From a virus, in the IMG/VR virus record IMGVR_UViG_3300036770_007547, positions 124,001 to 188,000 of that record: a stretch of DNA of 64,000 bases. One strand, 5' to 3'. The translations under genes and the position numbers were made by a program. A model generated the notes under the pieces. The model made no database searches and was not told the DNA's origin. It was given only the letters and a program-made list of their open reading frames with translations. Positions within the stretch are counted from its first letter, which is position 1. Each line of letters starts with the position of its first letter. Positions 41,676-54,100 of this stretch are shown here, piece after piece.

Positions 41676-44600
41676 ATGGCCAAGACCACAAGACAGACCG
41701 CGATATTTGGTGTAGAGGATTGGAAAAGACTCTACCAGACCTATCGCGAAGCCGATTTCCAGAGCTACGATTTCGAGACTCTGCGCAAGAGCTTCGTTGA
41801 TTATCTGCGTTTGTACTATCCCGAAAGCTTCAACGACTACATCGAAAGCAGCGAATTCATTGCCTTGCTGGATGTGATGGCGTTCATGGGACAGGCCCTG
41901 GCCTTCCGCAACGATCTCAATGCACGTGAAAACTTCCTAGACACCGCCGAGCGCCGAGACAGCGTGGTGAGACTGGCCAATCTCGTGGGTTATACACCCA
42001 AGCGCAACGTGCCAGCCGAAGGCTACATCAAGATCATGAGTGTGAGCACCTCGGAAAGCATCACCGATTTCAACGGAGTCAATCTCAGCAACGTGACCAT
42101 AGACTGGGATGATCCTGCCAACCCCAATTGGCTTGAACAGTTTACTACGGTGGTAAACGCGGCCCTGGTGGACAGTCAAAAGTACGGGCGTCCCGGAAAT
42201 CGCCAAACCATACAGGGCGTGGACACCGATGAATACACCATCAATCTGGTCCCGGGATTCTTGCCAGTGATCCCTTATGTGTCCATCGTTGACGGTGTCA
42301 GCATGCCATTTGAAGTGGTCAGTGCCACCAGTACCGGAAAAAATTTCATTTACGAGCCTGCACCACAACCGTCAGGCGCATTCAACATGCTGTATCGCAA
42401 CGACGGCCAAGGGTTTGGCAGCAACGACACTGGGTTCTTCTTTTTGTTCAAGCAAGGCGTGTTGCAAAATCAAGACTTCAATCTCGCCGAAGCTTTGCCC
42501 AACCGAGTGGTCAACATCAACATCGAAGGTTGTAATCAAAACGATCATTGGCTGTTCAAGCTCGATGATGTGGGCAGCATTGAAAGCGAATGGCAGTACG
42601 TGGACAATGTTTTTGCTGGTGCCACCGAACAGCTGGCGCCGGATCAGCGCAAATTCTACACCATCACCAGCCGCACCAATGATCAGATCTCGCTGAGATT
42701 CGGTGACGGTGTGTTCAGCAGCATACCCGTGGGTATCTTCCGTGCCTATGTGCGTGCATCAAATGGATTGGAATACATCATCAATCCCGAAGAGATGCAA
42801 AACATACTGTTGCCCATCAGCTACATCAGTCGTCGTGGTCGCTTGGAAACCATTACATTCACTTGCAGCGTGATGTCGCCGGTCACAAATGCTCAAGCCC
42901 GCGAAAGCATCGCTGAAATCAAGCAGCGTGCCCCGGCCCGTTACTACACGCAGAATCGTATGGTCAACGGCGAGGACTACAACAATTTTCCATTTACACA
43001 ATTCAACTCGATCATCAAGAGCAAGGCTGTGGCTCGCAGTTCTATTGGAACCAGCCGCTACGTAGATCTCACCGACATCACTGGCAAATATTCCAGCACC
43101 AATATATTTGGCAGTGATGGCATGATCTATCGAGAAAATACACTGCCTTCAGTGGAGTTTACCTGGCTCAATCGCAACGACATCGTTGACACCATCAAGA
43201 ATTCTGTGGAACCGTTGATCAGCAGCCGAGGCATGCTGCAATTTTACTATCAGAATTTCCCAAGACCTTCTCTGTCTGTGCTCAATGCCGGGTGGCAGCA
43301 AAGCACCACATTGGTGAACGAGACCACGGGATTTTTCTATCAAGGCAACAGCACGAGACCGCTGCCTATAGGTCCTTACACCAGCAACAATGCGCAATAC
43401 GTGACTGTGGGCAGTCTAGTAAAGTTTGTTCCGCCTTCGGGCTACTTCTTTGATGCCAACAATCGACTGCGTGCTGGAACACCCACACGTGCCGATGAAA
43501 AATTGGTGGTCTGGGCCACAGTGACCAACGTGGTGCTTGAAGGGACCAATCAAGGTCTGGGCAACCTACCCAATGGTGTAGGTCCAGTCACGCTCAACAA
43601 CTTTGTGCCCACGGGCGCTCTAGCCGAATTGGTGATTCCCAAGTTCTCCATAGATCTTCCCGACAGCCTCGAGCAACAGATGATCCAACAGATCGAACTG
43701 TATCGTAATTTTGCCATTGGATACGACAATCTCAACAGCACTTGGTATCTCATCATTTCCAGCAATCTCAACGAAAATGCTGTGTTCAGCCGTACCTATG
43801 CAAAAAACACCCAGGGTCTCAATCTAGATGCATCCTGGTTGGTGCAATTTACCACCGACGGTGTCACATACACTGTGAACAGTCGCAGCCTTGACTACAA
43901 ATTTGCCTCGGTGTTGCAGACACGATTCTTCTACGCAGGATCCGGACAAGTCTATGACAACAAGACCGGCAGCGTGATCAACGATTTCGTCAATGTGCTC
44001 AAGGTCAATGCCCTGCCCGACAGCAATCTCCCATTGCCCACCGACATCGTCATGGACATCATTGGACAGCCGTTGCAAAGCGATGGTTTTGTCAACGACT
44101 ACGAAGTGGTGATCAGCTACAAAGACAGTGACGCAGATGGTGTGGCCGACGATCCTGATTTCTTTGAAACCATAGTGGCTCCCAATGTCAGTCCGGCCAA
44201 CAAACTGGTGTTCTTCCAGCAGGTCACTGACTTTGACAATCTCGAACGCTACCTGCCTTTGACTCCCGGCGAAGTCAACAGCGGATTTGACACTGTGCAA
44301 GACATTGAGCTGGTAAAGGCCGAGTTCATCAACGGGCAAATATTTTATGCACGCACCCAAAACACGTTCTGGGAACTCAAGATCGAACTGATCAATGGAT
44401 TGATCACACGCACTTTGGTACCTCGTTTGGATTTCCTGGCACGCATTGGGCGCGGCGATCTCGCTTTCCAATACCGCCACAACAGTCCATTGACCAATGT
44501 GATTGATCCCGGAACCACGAACATCATTGATCTTTACTTGGTCACCGACAGCTACTACACACAGTATCAAAACTACATCAAAGACACCACTGGTTCCGTG

Positions 44601-45191
44601 CCCGAGCCAGCACCGCCCACCATCTCGGACCTTACTGCGGCCTACAACACACTCAACGAATACAAGATGGTGTCAGACAACATCGTTCTCAATTCAGTGA
44701 CGTTCAAGCCTTTGTTTGGTGCCAAGGCAGCCACCGAGCTGCGCGGTATCATCAAAGTGGTGCGTGCCCAAAACACCGTGGCTTCGGACAGTGAAATCAA
44801 GAGCCAGGTCATATCAAACATCAACAACTATTTCACCATCGACAAATGGGACTTTGGCGACAGCTTTTTCTTCTCGGAACTGGCAGCATATTTGCACGAG
44901 CGCCTGGGCTCCATCATCAGTTCAGTGGTGCTGGTGCCATTGAATCCGCTCAAAACTTTTGGAGACTTGTACGAAATACGTTCAGCGCCCAACGAAATTT
45001 TCGTCAGCGCAGCCACAGTCAGCGATGTGGAAGTCATTGATGCTCTCACACAAACCAACATCCGTAGTCAGACCAGCGTGGCTGGTTTGTATCCGGTAAG
45101 TACATTGGGATCACCGTCACAGACGGTGGGTCAAGCTGGAACCACACCGTTGGTGACTGGTAACAGCGGAACAGATTACGGGACTATTTGA
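41676..45191 (+). CDS. 6: Baseplate wedge protein gp6
   Basis: The N-terminus (F-E-T-L-R-K-S-F-V-D-Y-L-R-L-Y-Y-P-E-S-F-N-D, E-F-I-A-L-L-D-V-M-A-F-M, L-A-F-R-N-D-L-N-A-R-E-N-F-L) is the highly conserved gp6 start. R-D-S-V-V-R-L-A-N-L-V-G-Y follows. At 1171 aa it is much longer than T4 gp6 (660 aa), as in other aquatic T4-likes, with extra beta-rich sequence in the middle and C-terminal third. gp6 dimers form the ring that clamps the wedges. It follows gp25 and shares its stop with the start of the giant gene (TGATG). Confidence 0.92.
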   Translation: MAKTTRQTAIFGVEDWKRLYQTYREADFQSYDFETLRKSFVDYLRLYYPESFNDYIESSEFIALLDVMAFMGQALAFRNDLNARENFLDTAERRDSVVRLANLVGYTPKRNVPAEGYIKIMSVSTSESITDFNGVNLSNVTIDWDDPANPNWLEQFTTVVNAALVDSQKYGRPGNRQTIQGVDTDEYTINLVPGFLPVIPYVSIVDGVSMPFEVVSATSTGKNFIYEPAPQPSGAFNMLYRNDGQGFGSNDTGFFFLFKQGVLQNQDFNLAEALPNRVVNINIEGCNQNDHWLFKLDDVGSIESEWQYVDNVFAGATEQLAPDQRKFYTITSRTNDQISLRFGDGVFSSIPVGIFRAYVRASNGLEYIINPEEMQNILLPISYISRRGRLETITFTCSVMSPVTNAQARESIAEIKQRAPARYYTQNRMVNGEDYNNFPFTQFNSIIKSKAVARSSIGTSRYVDLTDITGKYSSTNIFGSDGMIYRENTLPSVEFTWLNRNDIVDTIKNSVEPLISSRGMLQFYYQNFPRPSLSVLNAGWQQSTTLVNETTGFFYQGNSTRPLPIGPYTSNNAQYVTVGSLVKFVPPSGYFFDANNRLRAGTPTRADEKLVVWATVTNVVLEGTNQGLGNLPNGVGPVTLNNFVPTGALAELVIPKFSIDLPDSLEQQMIQQIELYRNFAIGYDNLNSTWYLIISSNLNENAVFSRTYAKNTQGLNLDASWLVQFTTDGVTYTVNSRSLDYKFASVLQTRFFYAGSGQVYDNKTGSVINDFVNVLKVNALPDSNLPLPTDIVMDIIGQPLQSDGFVNDYEVVISYKDSDADGVADDPDFFETIVAPNVSPANKLVFFQQVTDFDNLERYLPLTPGEVNSGFDTVQDIELVKAEFINGQIFYARTQNTFWELKIELINGLITRTLVPRLDFLARIGRGDLAFQYRHNSPLTNVIDPGTTNIIDLYLVTDSYYTQYQNYIKDTTGSVPEPAPPTISDLTAAYNTLNEYKMVSDNIVLNSVTFKPLFGAKAATELRGIIKVVRAQNTVASDSEIKSQVISNINNYFTIDKWDFGDSFFFSELAAYLHERLGSIISSVVLVPLNPLKTFGDLYEIRSAPNEIFVSAATVSDVEVIDALTQTNIRSQTSVAGLYPVSTLGSPSQTVGQAGTTPLVTGNSGTDYGTI

Positions 45192-48100
45192 TGGCCAAGC
45201 GCAGGACCATAGACTTACTTCCTGAGATTTTCCAGACAGACACCAATCGTCAGTTCCTGTCGGCCACCTTGGATCAGATGATCCAAGAGCCCAGCGTACA
45301 ACGAATACAAGGTTATGTGGGACGTCGCATCGGTCCAGGAGTGATACCCAGCGATCCATATGTCAACGAGCCCACCAAATCTCGCACCGATTACCAGCTC
45401 GAGCCCGGTGTCATATTCCTCAAACCCGACACCTCCACTGCCACTGACACCATCACCTATCCCGGCATGTTGGATGCTCTGCGATTGGACAACGGAATCA
45501 CGGTTCGCCAGGATCGCATGTTCGAGAATCAGTACTACGCCTATGATCCCTTTGTAGATCTCGACAAGTTCAGCAACTACAGCCAGTACTTTTGGTTGAG
45601 CGAAGGGCCCGATGCGGTCGATGTCAGCAGCACTGCCATCCCCATCACCGATGATTTCACAGTCACACGCGGCAGCAACGACTACACTTTTTCAGGAGTG
45701 GCCGGCGAAAATCCCATATTGACCCTGGCACGTGGCGGAACCTATAATTTTGCGGTAAATCAAAACGGTCACAACTTTTGGATCCAAACAGCACCGGGAG
45801 TGAACGGTGTGAATCCCGACTTCCCCAATCTCAGTACTCGAGATGTGCTGGGCGTGATCAACAACGGCGAAGACAACGGCACAGTGCAGTTCAACGTGCC
45901 CTACAAAGACGCACAGAATTTCTACTATGGTCTCAACACCATGGAGCCTGTGGATCTCTTGGGTCAGGGATTCAAGTTCAACGAGATCAACAACATCTAT
46001 GTCAACGATTTCTTGGCCAAGCATCCCCAGGGCATCGACGGTATCACCGAACTCAACGGACTCACCATTGTTTTCCCCAGTCGCATCGGCGATGCCGATG
46101 ATGGCGGTTGGCGCATAGACACACAGTTTGATCCACTGGTGCGTACCACGCCCGATCGTATTGGCACCTACTTCAGCTATGATCTAGTCACGAGAACCGT
46201 GGCCGATCGCACGTCAGAGACTCGCAGCTTTGACTTGGTCACACGCACCGTGCCCAATCAAGTGGTGCAAGAAGTGGGATTCGATGCCACAGTGCTACCG
46301 TTTGACGAGCAGCCATTTGGAGCCACCACCAATGTCGAGACCGGCGTACCTGATCCCTTGGATGGCACACCCGGCACATTTGACTTTGATCCCGAGGACA
46401 GCAGCACCGATGATTGGGGCTTTGACGCTCCTGAAATCGAAGTCACTGCCGGTCCCACCGATCCCTTGGATGGCACACCGGGCACGTTTGACGTCAGTGG
46501 ATTTGAAGAGCCCCAGGTCCTGTCAGTATCGGGTCCACCCGATCCACTGGACGGTGCCGACGGTAGCTATGACAGCCTACCCTATGATCAAGACACCGAC
46601 ATCGTGTTGCGAGCACAGCGTTACAGCGTGTGGCAGATACAGTATGTCGAGGATGCCGACGGCGAATACTACATGACACTGCGCAGCGTGGCACAGATAC
46701 CCAATCTGTCGCGTTTCCGCATCAGCTACGGTGCCGAATACAGCAGCACCGAATGGTGGAAAGATGGTTCAGGATTCTTGGATCGTGTTCCGCCCTTGAG
46801 TGCCGTGCTAGATGAGCTGTGGTATCAGGATTCCACCAATCCCGATATTTTTGGATTGATACGCTTGGTGGATGTGGCCGATGCCAACCCCATCAATGTC
46901 GACGACATAGTGGGGCAGACCAAATACACCAGTCCCAATGGTGTGATATTCACCAATGGACTCAAGATTAAGTTTCGAGGTCCCACCAATCCAGTTGAAT
47001 ATCAAAATCAAGAATTCTATGTAGAAGGTGTGGGCACTGGTCCAGGCAACGAACTCAAAGTGGGATTCGTTGATGGCGAAGCCTACTTTGGGCCGTTCCA
47101 TGTGTTTGAGAATCGACGCATGACCGGTGCCGAACACAGCGACGAGGTGTTGCAGCAGTACATCTATGACACGCTGGAGGAAAGCATAGCCGCCGCTGGA
47201 TCGGCTGGTCCGTTGTTGGCCACCCTAGGAACCGATCCCCAGCCCGGAGTGATCAAGAACAACGGCATCAAATTGATACCGGTCACAGACATGGTCACTC
47301 CTGAGACTTACACTCTCAACGAACCCGTGCCCTACAGCGACTTTGGATTTGATGTTGGCAACTTTGATGCCACGCTGAATGCTCCGTTGTTGCCTGACTA
47401 TATCACCATGAGTCGAGCAAGTCCGGATCAGAACCCCTGGAGTCGCAGCAATCGATGGTTCCACAAAGATGTGATCGCTTACAGCGCCGAGCTCAACAAT
47501 TCAGTACCAGTCTATGACAACGAGTATCGAGCGCAACGTCCCATTATCGAATTCCGTGCCGGACTCAAGCTCTGGAATTTTGGTTCGCAGTCACAGGGAC
47601 AAGTCAATGTGATCGATTTCCTGGAAACTGATGCTCTCAGCAACATCAATGGGCAGATCGGTTATGGCTATGATGGATACGAATTCGTGGAAGGCACCCG
47701 TGTGGTGTTTGCGTCGGACCGAGATCGAGAAGTTCGCAATCGGATCTATCGTGTCACGTTTGTTGACAGCAACGATGACGGCAATTCTCTGATAAGGCTG
47801 GTGGCCGAACCCAATGGCATAGCACAAGCCAATCAAACTTTGGTGTGTTTGAACGGTGTCCAACAACAAGGACAGGCATTCTGGTTTGACGGAAACAATT
47901 GGATACTGGGGCAACAAAAAACATCCATCAACCAGTCTCTGTTGTTTGATGTGTTTGATTCCGACGGTATCAGTTTTGGAAATCAAACTCGTTATCCCAG
48001 CAACACGTTTGTGGGCAATCGACTGTTTGGATATCGGCGCGACGAAACTGCCACAGTGGACTCGGTGCTGGGCTTTGGACTGACCTATCAAAACATCGAA

Positions 48101-51100
48101 AACATCGGCGACATCGTGTTTGAAAATTTCCTGTACACAGAAAATTTCCTCTACATCGAAGACAACGCCAGTATTGAAAAATCCGTGGGCGATGGCTATG
48201 TGCGGCAGTACCTAGATCGTGTGAGTTTCCTCAATCAGATCGGATGGCAACCTGCCCAGGCCGAAAGCCGCAGCCGCCAGGTGTTTAGATTCAATTTCAC
48301 TGGTGCTGATCTCGTGTTGGATGTGCCGGTGTTGTTGGATTACACATATTCTTCCACGCAGATGTTCGTGGAAGGTGTGTTCTATGACACTGATCGATAC
48401 ACAGTATCGATACAAGGTGAAACCACACGCATCAGCTTTGTGGATGCACCTCCCGTGGGCAGCTTGATCGAACTCCAGGTCATCAGTGATTTTGCCAGCG
48501 AGTTGGCATACTATCAAATCCCAATCAATCTCGAAAACAACCCGCTCAATCTCGACAGCACTCGGTTTACCTTGGGCGGATTGCGCAATCACTACGACAG
48601 CATCGGGCAGAATCTCAGGGATCTAGAAGGACCGATCAACGGTGCCAACAACAGTCGCGACCTCGGCAACATACTTCGATATGGTACCAGCATCGTTCAG
48701 ATGAGCGCACCCATGATACTCCCCGGCGTGTTTTTGCGCAAGCCCGAGTATGATGTGTTTGCATCCATCGAATACAACAGCCGCGAGTACATCAAGTACA
48801 AGACACAGTTGCTGGATCTCGCAGCCAAAGGGGATTATGTCAATCTCACTCCCACTGAGATACTAGACAACGCAGTCGAAGAAATCACGCTGGGAAAGAC
48901 CGAATCCTTCCCGTTCTACTGGAGTGACATGTTGCCGTCGGGCGATACCTTCACTCGTTTGCTTTATACAGTGTCGCCCATTACCACCAATGTGTTTGAT
49001 ACCACAAGAATTTTTGACTTGAACAGCTCCAACTTCCAAGGCGTTCTTGTGTTCTTGAACGGGCGCATACTCACACGCAACTACGATTATCTAGTGCCCA
49101 ACGATCGTGCAGTGGTCGAACTCTTGATCCCATTGGCCATCGGTGATGTCATTGAGATACGCGAGTATGACACCACTTATGGCAGCTATGTACCAAACAC
49201 GCCCACCAAGATGGGTTTGTATCCAGCCTTCAAGCCCGAGATATTCATAGACACCAGTTATGCCGAACCAACTGCTATGATACGCGGTCACGACGGTTCA
49301 TTGACTGTGGCATTTGGTGATTTTCGTGACGATGTCTTGTTGCAGTTTGAAACCAGGATTTTCAACAACATCAAGATCAATACTCCGGTTCCGCTAAAAG
49401 ATGTTGATGTGATCCCCGGACAGTTCCGGGACACCGGATACAGCCTGGCCGAAATCAATTCTATATTGCTGCCTGACTTTTTGTCATGGGTGGGGTACAA
49501 CGGTCTCAATGCCAACGAACAAACATACATCGGCACCGATGAGTTTACCTACAATTACAGTCAATCCGGCAATCGACTCACTGGTGAACCATTGCTGGGT
49601 GCCTGGCGAGGAATCTATGATTATTTCTTTGATACCTCGGCGCCCACCACACGTCCTTGGGAAATGCTGGGATTCAGCCAACGACCCGACTGGTGGGAAT
49701 CGGTTTACGGCCCTGCGCCCTATACCTCGGGCAACTTGGTGTTGTGGCGAGATCTCGAACGAGGATACATCGCCGATCCCAACGATCCAAGATTTGATGC
49801 TCGCTATGCCCGACCCGGTTTGACATCGGTGATACCAGCCGGCACCGAGGGACAACTCTTGAGTCCTTTGGGCAGCGTGGTTGGAAAATTTGACAAAAAC
49901 AGTTTCCGACGCAGTTGGGTGTTTGGAGACAACGGCCCGGTGGAATATGCTTGGCGTACCAGCTCGAGCTGGCCGTTCGCTGTGATGCGCTTGCTGGCGC
50001 TCACCAAACCAGCCAAGTTTTTTGGACTGTTTGTGGATCGCGATCGTTATGCCTATGACAGCAATCTCGAACAGTATCTTTGGAACGAAAGATATCGTCT
50101 CGATCCCGCAGACATAGCACCGTTGTACGGCAACGGAGTCAGTCGTGCCAGCTACATCAACTGGATCATTGACTACAATCAACAGACTGGTGCAGACAGC
50201 ACCACCAATCTCACAGTAGATCTCGCCAACTTGGATGTGAGATTGTGTTGGAGGTTGGCTGGATTCACATCCAAGACTCTGCTCAAAGTGTTTACAGAGC
50301 GCTCCACTCCGCGCGGTGACAACCGTAGCTTGATGCTACCAGACGAAAGCTATCAACTGTTGCTGTATCAGAACGAAACCACCGAAGAAGTGGCCTACAG
50401 CAGCGTGATGGTACAGGTGTCCGATCAGGGCTGGACCGTGCTGGGCTACAATTTGCAAAAATCTTATTTTGAAATTCTCACCAGCAATCCAGCCGGTACG
50501 TTCCGGACCATAGAAGCTGCCGGCACTACGGTGCGTGTGCCCGATGAATACACCGACATCGTGACACGAGTACCTTACGGATATACATTCACTAGTCGTG
50601 CTGCGGTGTGTGATTTCTTGTTGAGTTATGGTAGATTCTTGGGTGATCGAGGATTCCGATTCACCACCCAAGAAAATGGCTATACCATGGATTGGTTCCA
50701 GATGGCCAACGAATTCTTGTACTGGAGCAACCAAGGATGGGGCACCGGCAGCGTGATCAATCTCAACCCTGGTGCCAACCTCCTGGAGTTCCAGCGCAGC
50801 GGCGAAGTAGTAGAAAGCGTCACTCCGTTCCGTCCCTACAGCATCGTACTGAATCAAGCACGACAGCCCATGGCAGCGTCTGACTTGGTGTTTGATCGCA
50901 TCGAAGATCAATTCCGTATACGGAATCTCAGCGCAGTCAGCACCATAAACTTTGCCAATGTGCGACTGACCACTTACGAGCACATGATCGTGCTCAACAA
51001 CACCAGCATATTTGACGAATTGATCTACGATCCCAGCACCGGCAATCGTCAGAGTCGCATCCTGGTTTCGGGTTACAAGAGCGCCGACTGGGACGGCACT

Positions 51101-54100
51101 GTGAATGCTCCTGGATTTGTGTTCAACATCAGCAACGTGCCCGAATGGCAGAGCAATCGCAAGTACACCAAAGGTGAGATCGTGCTGTTCAAAGACGAGT
51201 ACTGGTCTGCTTCGACTATAATACAGCCCACCGAGACCTTTGACTACAGCAAATGGATCAAGAGCGACTATGCCGAGATCCAACGCGGGCTGTTGCCCAA
51301 TGCTGCTTTGAGCAGCGACGAACTGTCCAACTCTTATGACATTTATTCAGCGAATCTAGAACAAGAAGTTGACTTGTTCAGCTACGGACTCATTGGATTC
51401 AGACCACGTGCTTACATGCAGTTCTTGGATCTCAATGATGTCAGCCAGGTCAATCTCTATCGACAGTTCCTTGACAGCAAAGGCACACGCATCAGCACTG
51501 GTGTGTTCAACGAAGCTGACCTTGGTAAAGAAATAGCTCGCTACGACATCTATGAATACTGGGCCATGCTCCGCAACAGCTACGGGGCCACTGCCAATCG
51601 CAGCTACTTTGAACTCTTGTTGAACGAAGGCAATCTGCAAAGCAATCCCAGCACCATACAAGTGGTACAGACAGTGGTCACTGACAGCGTGGCTGATCAG
51701 ATAGTGACTGTGGATTCAATATGGAAAAGCAGCTACAAAATCACATCGCCGTCGATATTGCCCACCACGCTTTCTGCAGTTCGTCCCGACCAAGCACTGC
51801 CCAGCGCAGGATATGTCAATCTCGAAGACGTGGACATCACAGTGTTCAGCCTCGAAAACAATGTAGATCCTGACATCATCAATCAAATCAACGTGGGCAC
51901 CACGGTATGGGTAGCCAATGTCAATGTCTATGATTGGAACATCTATCGCACAGAAAAAGTAGATGCAGCAGTGACACGAGTGTCTGACAATCTAAACGGC
52001 ACCAGCACAGTGACGTTTGATCGAGCTCACGATCTCGAGGTTGGCGACACACTGATCATCAAGTATTTCAACGACGATGTCAATGGTTTCTATGTGGTAC
52101 GAGGCACTCCGACATTGACCACTCTCACCATTGATTATGCATTTGATGGCAATGTTACCACGCTGACTGGAACCGGTCTTGGGCTGACCTTGTCAAGCTC
52201 GCGGGTGTCAGAACCCAGTCGTATCGCCCAGCTGCCCTATGCCACTCAGTTGTTTCCAGGAGTGCGAGCCTGGGTTGACACCAATCGTGACAATCGTTGG
52301 ACAGTGTTGCAAAAGACCGAGCCCTTTACAGCGCAGGTGCCCCTCGCCCCCAGCGTGCCGGTGCGATACGAAAACTTTGGAGCATCGATCAGCCAGGGAC
52401 TTTACAATCTCAGTGCGTTGATCGGGGCTCCGGGATACAATCCTCTTGATCTAGCCGCAGCACCGGGTGCAGTCTACAACTATGTTCGCAACGAAGAAGA
52501 CGAATTCGAACAGCGCAGCGTCACCGAGCTCAATGCCATTGGTGTGCAAGGTTACGGAAACGCCATCGATGTGGGCAATCAGAACTGGGCCGTGGCCGGA
52601 GCCAGCGCCAGCAACAACAACATGGGCTATGTGACCACGGTGTATGTGGCACCTGGCACCGAAGATTTCCGACTCAAACAACTGTTGGTACCGCCCGATC
52701 AAGATTTTGGTGATCTAGAGTTTGGATACTCGGTGACCATGAGTCTCGACGAACAGTGGGTTTACATCGGTGCCCCGGGAAAAAACAAAGTTTATGCCTA
52801 CACTCGAGTGGATCAACAGCCGCAGACTGTGAGCTACAACACCGACGGCGCTGCTAAAACGTTCAATTACAGCAACCATCTCGTGGTCAACAGCAATGAT
52901 CCTAGACAGATCGTTGTGTTGTACAATGACCAAGAGCTGGAGTACGCAACCAGTTGGACCGTGGACAGCAGCAATGTGATCCTCACGTTCACACCACCGG
53001 CCGGACATGTTGTAACACTGAGCCGGCGAACCATACAACAGCTGGATCGAGCAGTATCTACCGATCTAATCCCCACCAATATCGTGGGTTCGGGTTCGGG
53101 TGCTAGATTCACATGTGTGACCCAGCGTGGTGAATATCAAATCACTGCCACATCTGCAGGCATCGGATATGCAGTTGGTGATGTTCTCAGCATCGATCAA
53201 GACGACATCGACACCCGGGACGCACCAGCACCGGCCGCAGTGACCACAGCCTACACCGGAGGTAGTGGCACAACAGTGAATGTCACCAGCACCACCGGCA
53301 TTGGCGTGGGCATGACCATCAGCGGCACAGGATTTGAAAGCGCACAGTATGTCACCGAAGTGGTGGACTCGACCACCATCACGACAAATCTAGCCCCAGA
53401 TAGCACACCGTCAGGCAATCTAGTGTTTAGCCACAATGCATTGTTGGTGATCACTGCCGTGGGACAAGAAACCTATGAAGGTGACGGCAGCACAACAACA
53501 TTCAGTATACTAGGTCGTTATACCACCACAACCGAAGTGTACGTGAACTCGGTGCAACAGACATTGGGCGTGGACTACAACTTCAGCGACGACTATTCCA
53601 GCGTGATTTTTGTCACCGCACCGCTGTACGGTGATGCCATTGTGATCGACTTTGGCACACTAGAATCATTTACCACCAACGGACACGGTGTGGCCGACCA
53701 AGCCAATTTCTCCATCGATGACTACTTGGCCACAGCCACTGACCTCTACAGTTTCTTGATCACAGTCAATGATCAAGTCTATCGGCCACATCTAGACTAC
53801 GATCTCAACACAGACAGCTCGTTGGATCCTCCCGAACTGATATTCAACACTGTACCGGCCATAGGATCCAGTATCACTGTGAGCACCGACAGCCATTTCA
53901 AATACGTGAACACTATCTCTGTGTCTGGTTTGGATGAGAACGCACGATTTGGTCACAGTGTGACCTGCAACACCAATGGATCGGTGTTGATAGTCGGTGC
54001 GCCTAACCAAAGCGCTGATCAAGGGCGTGCCTACATATTCGATCGATCGGTACAGAGGTTCCTGGTCACCGATCCCACCGATCAAGTGTTTAGCACTGTG

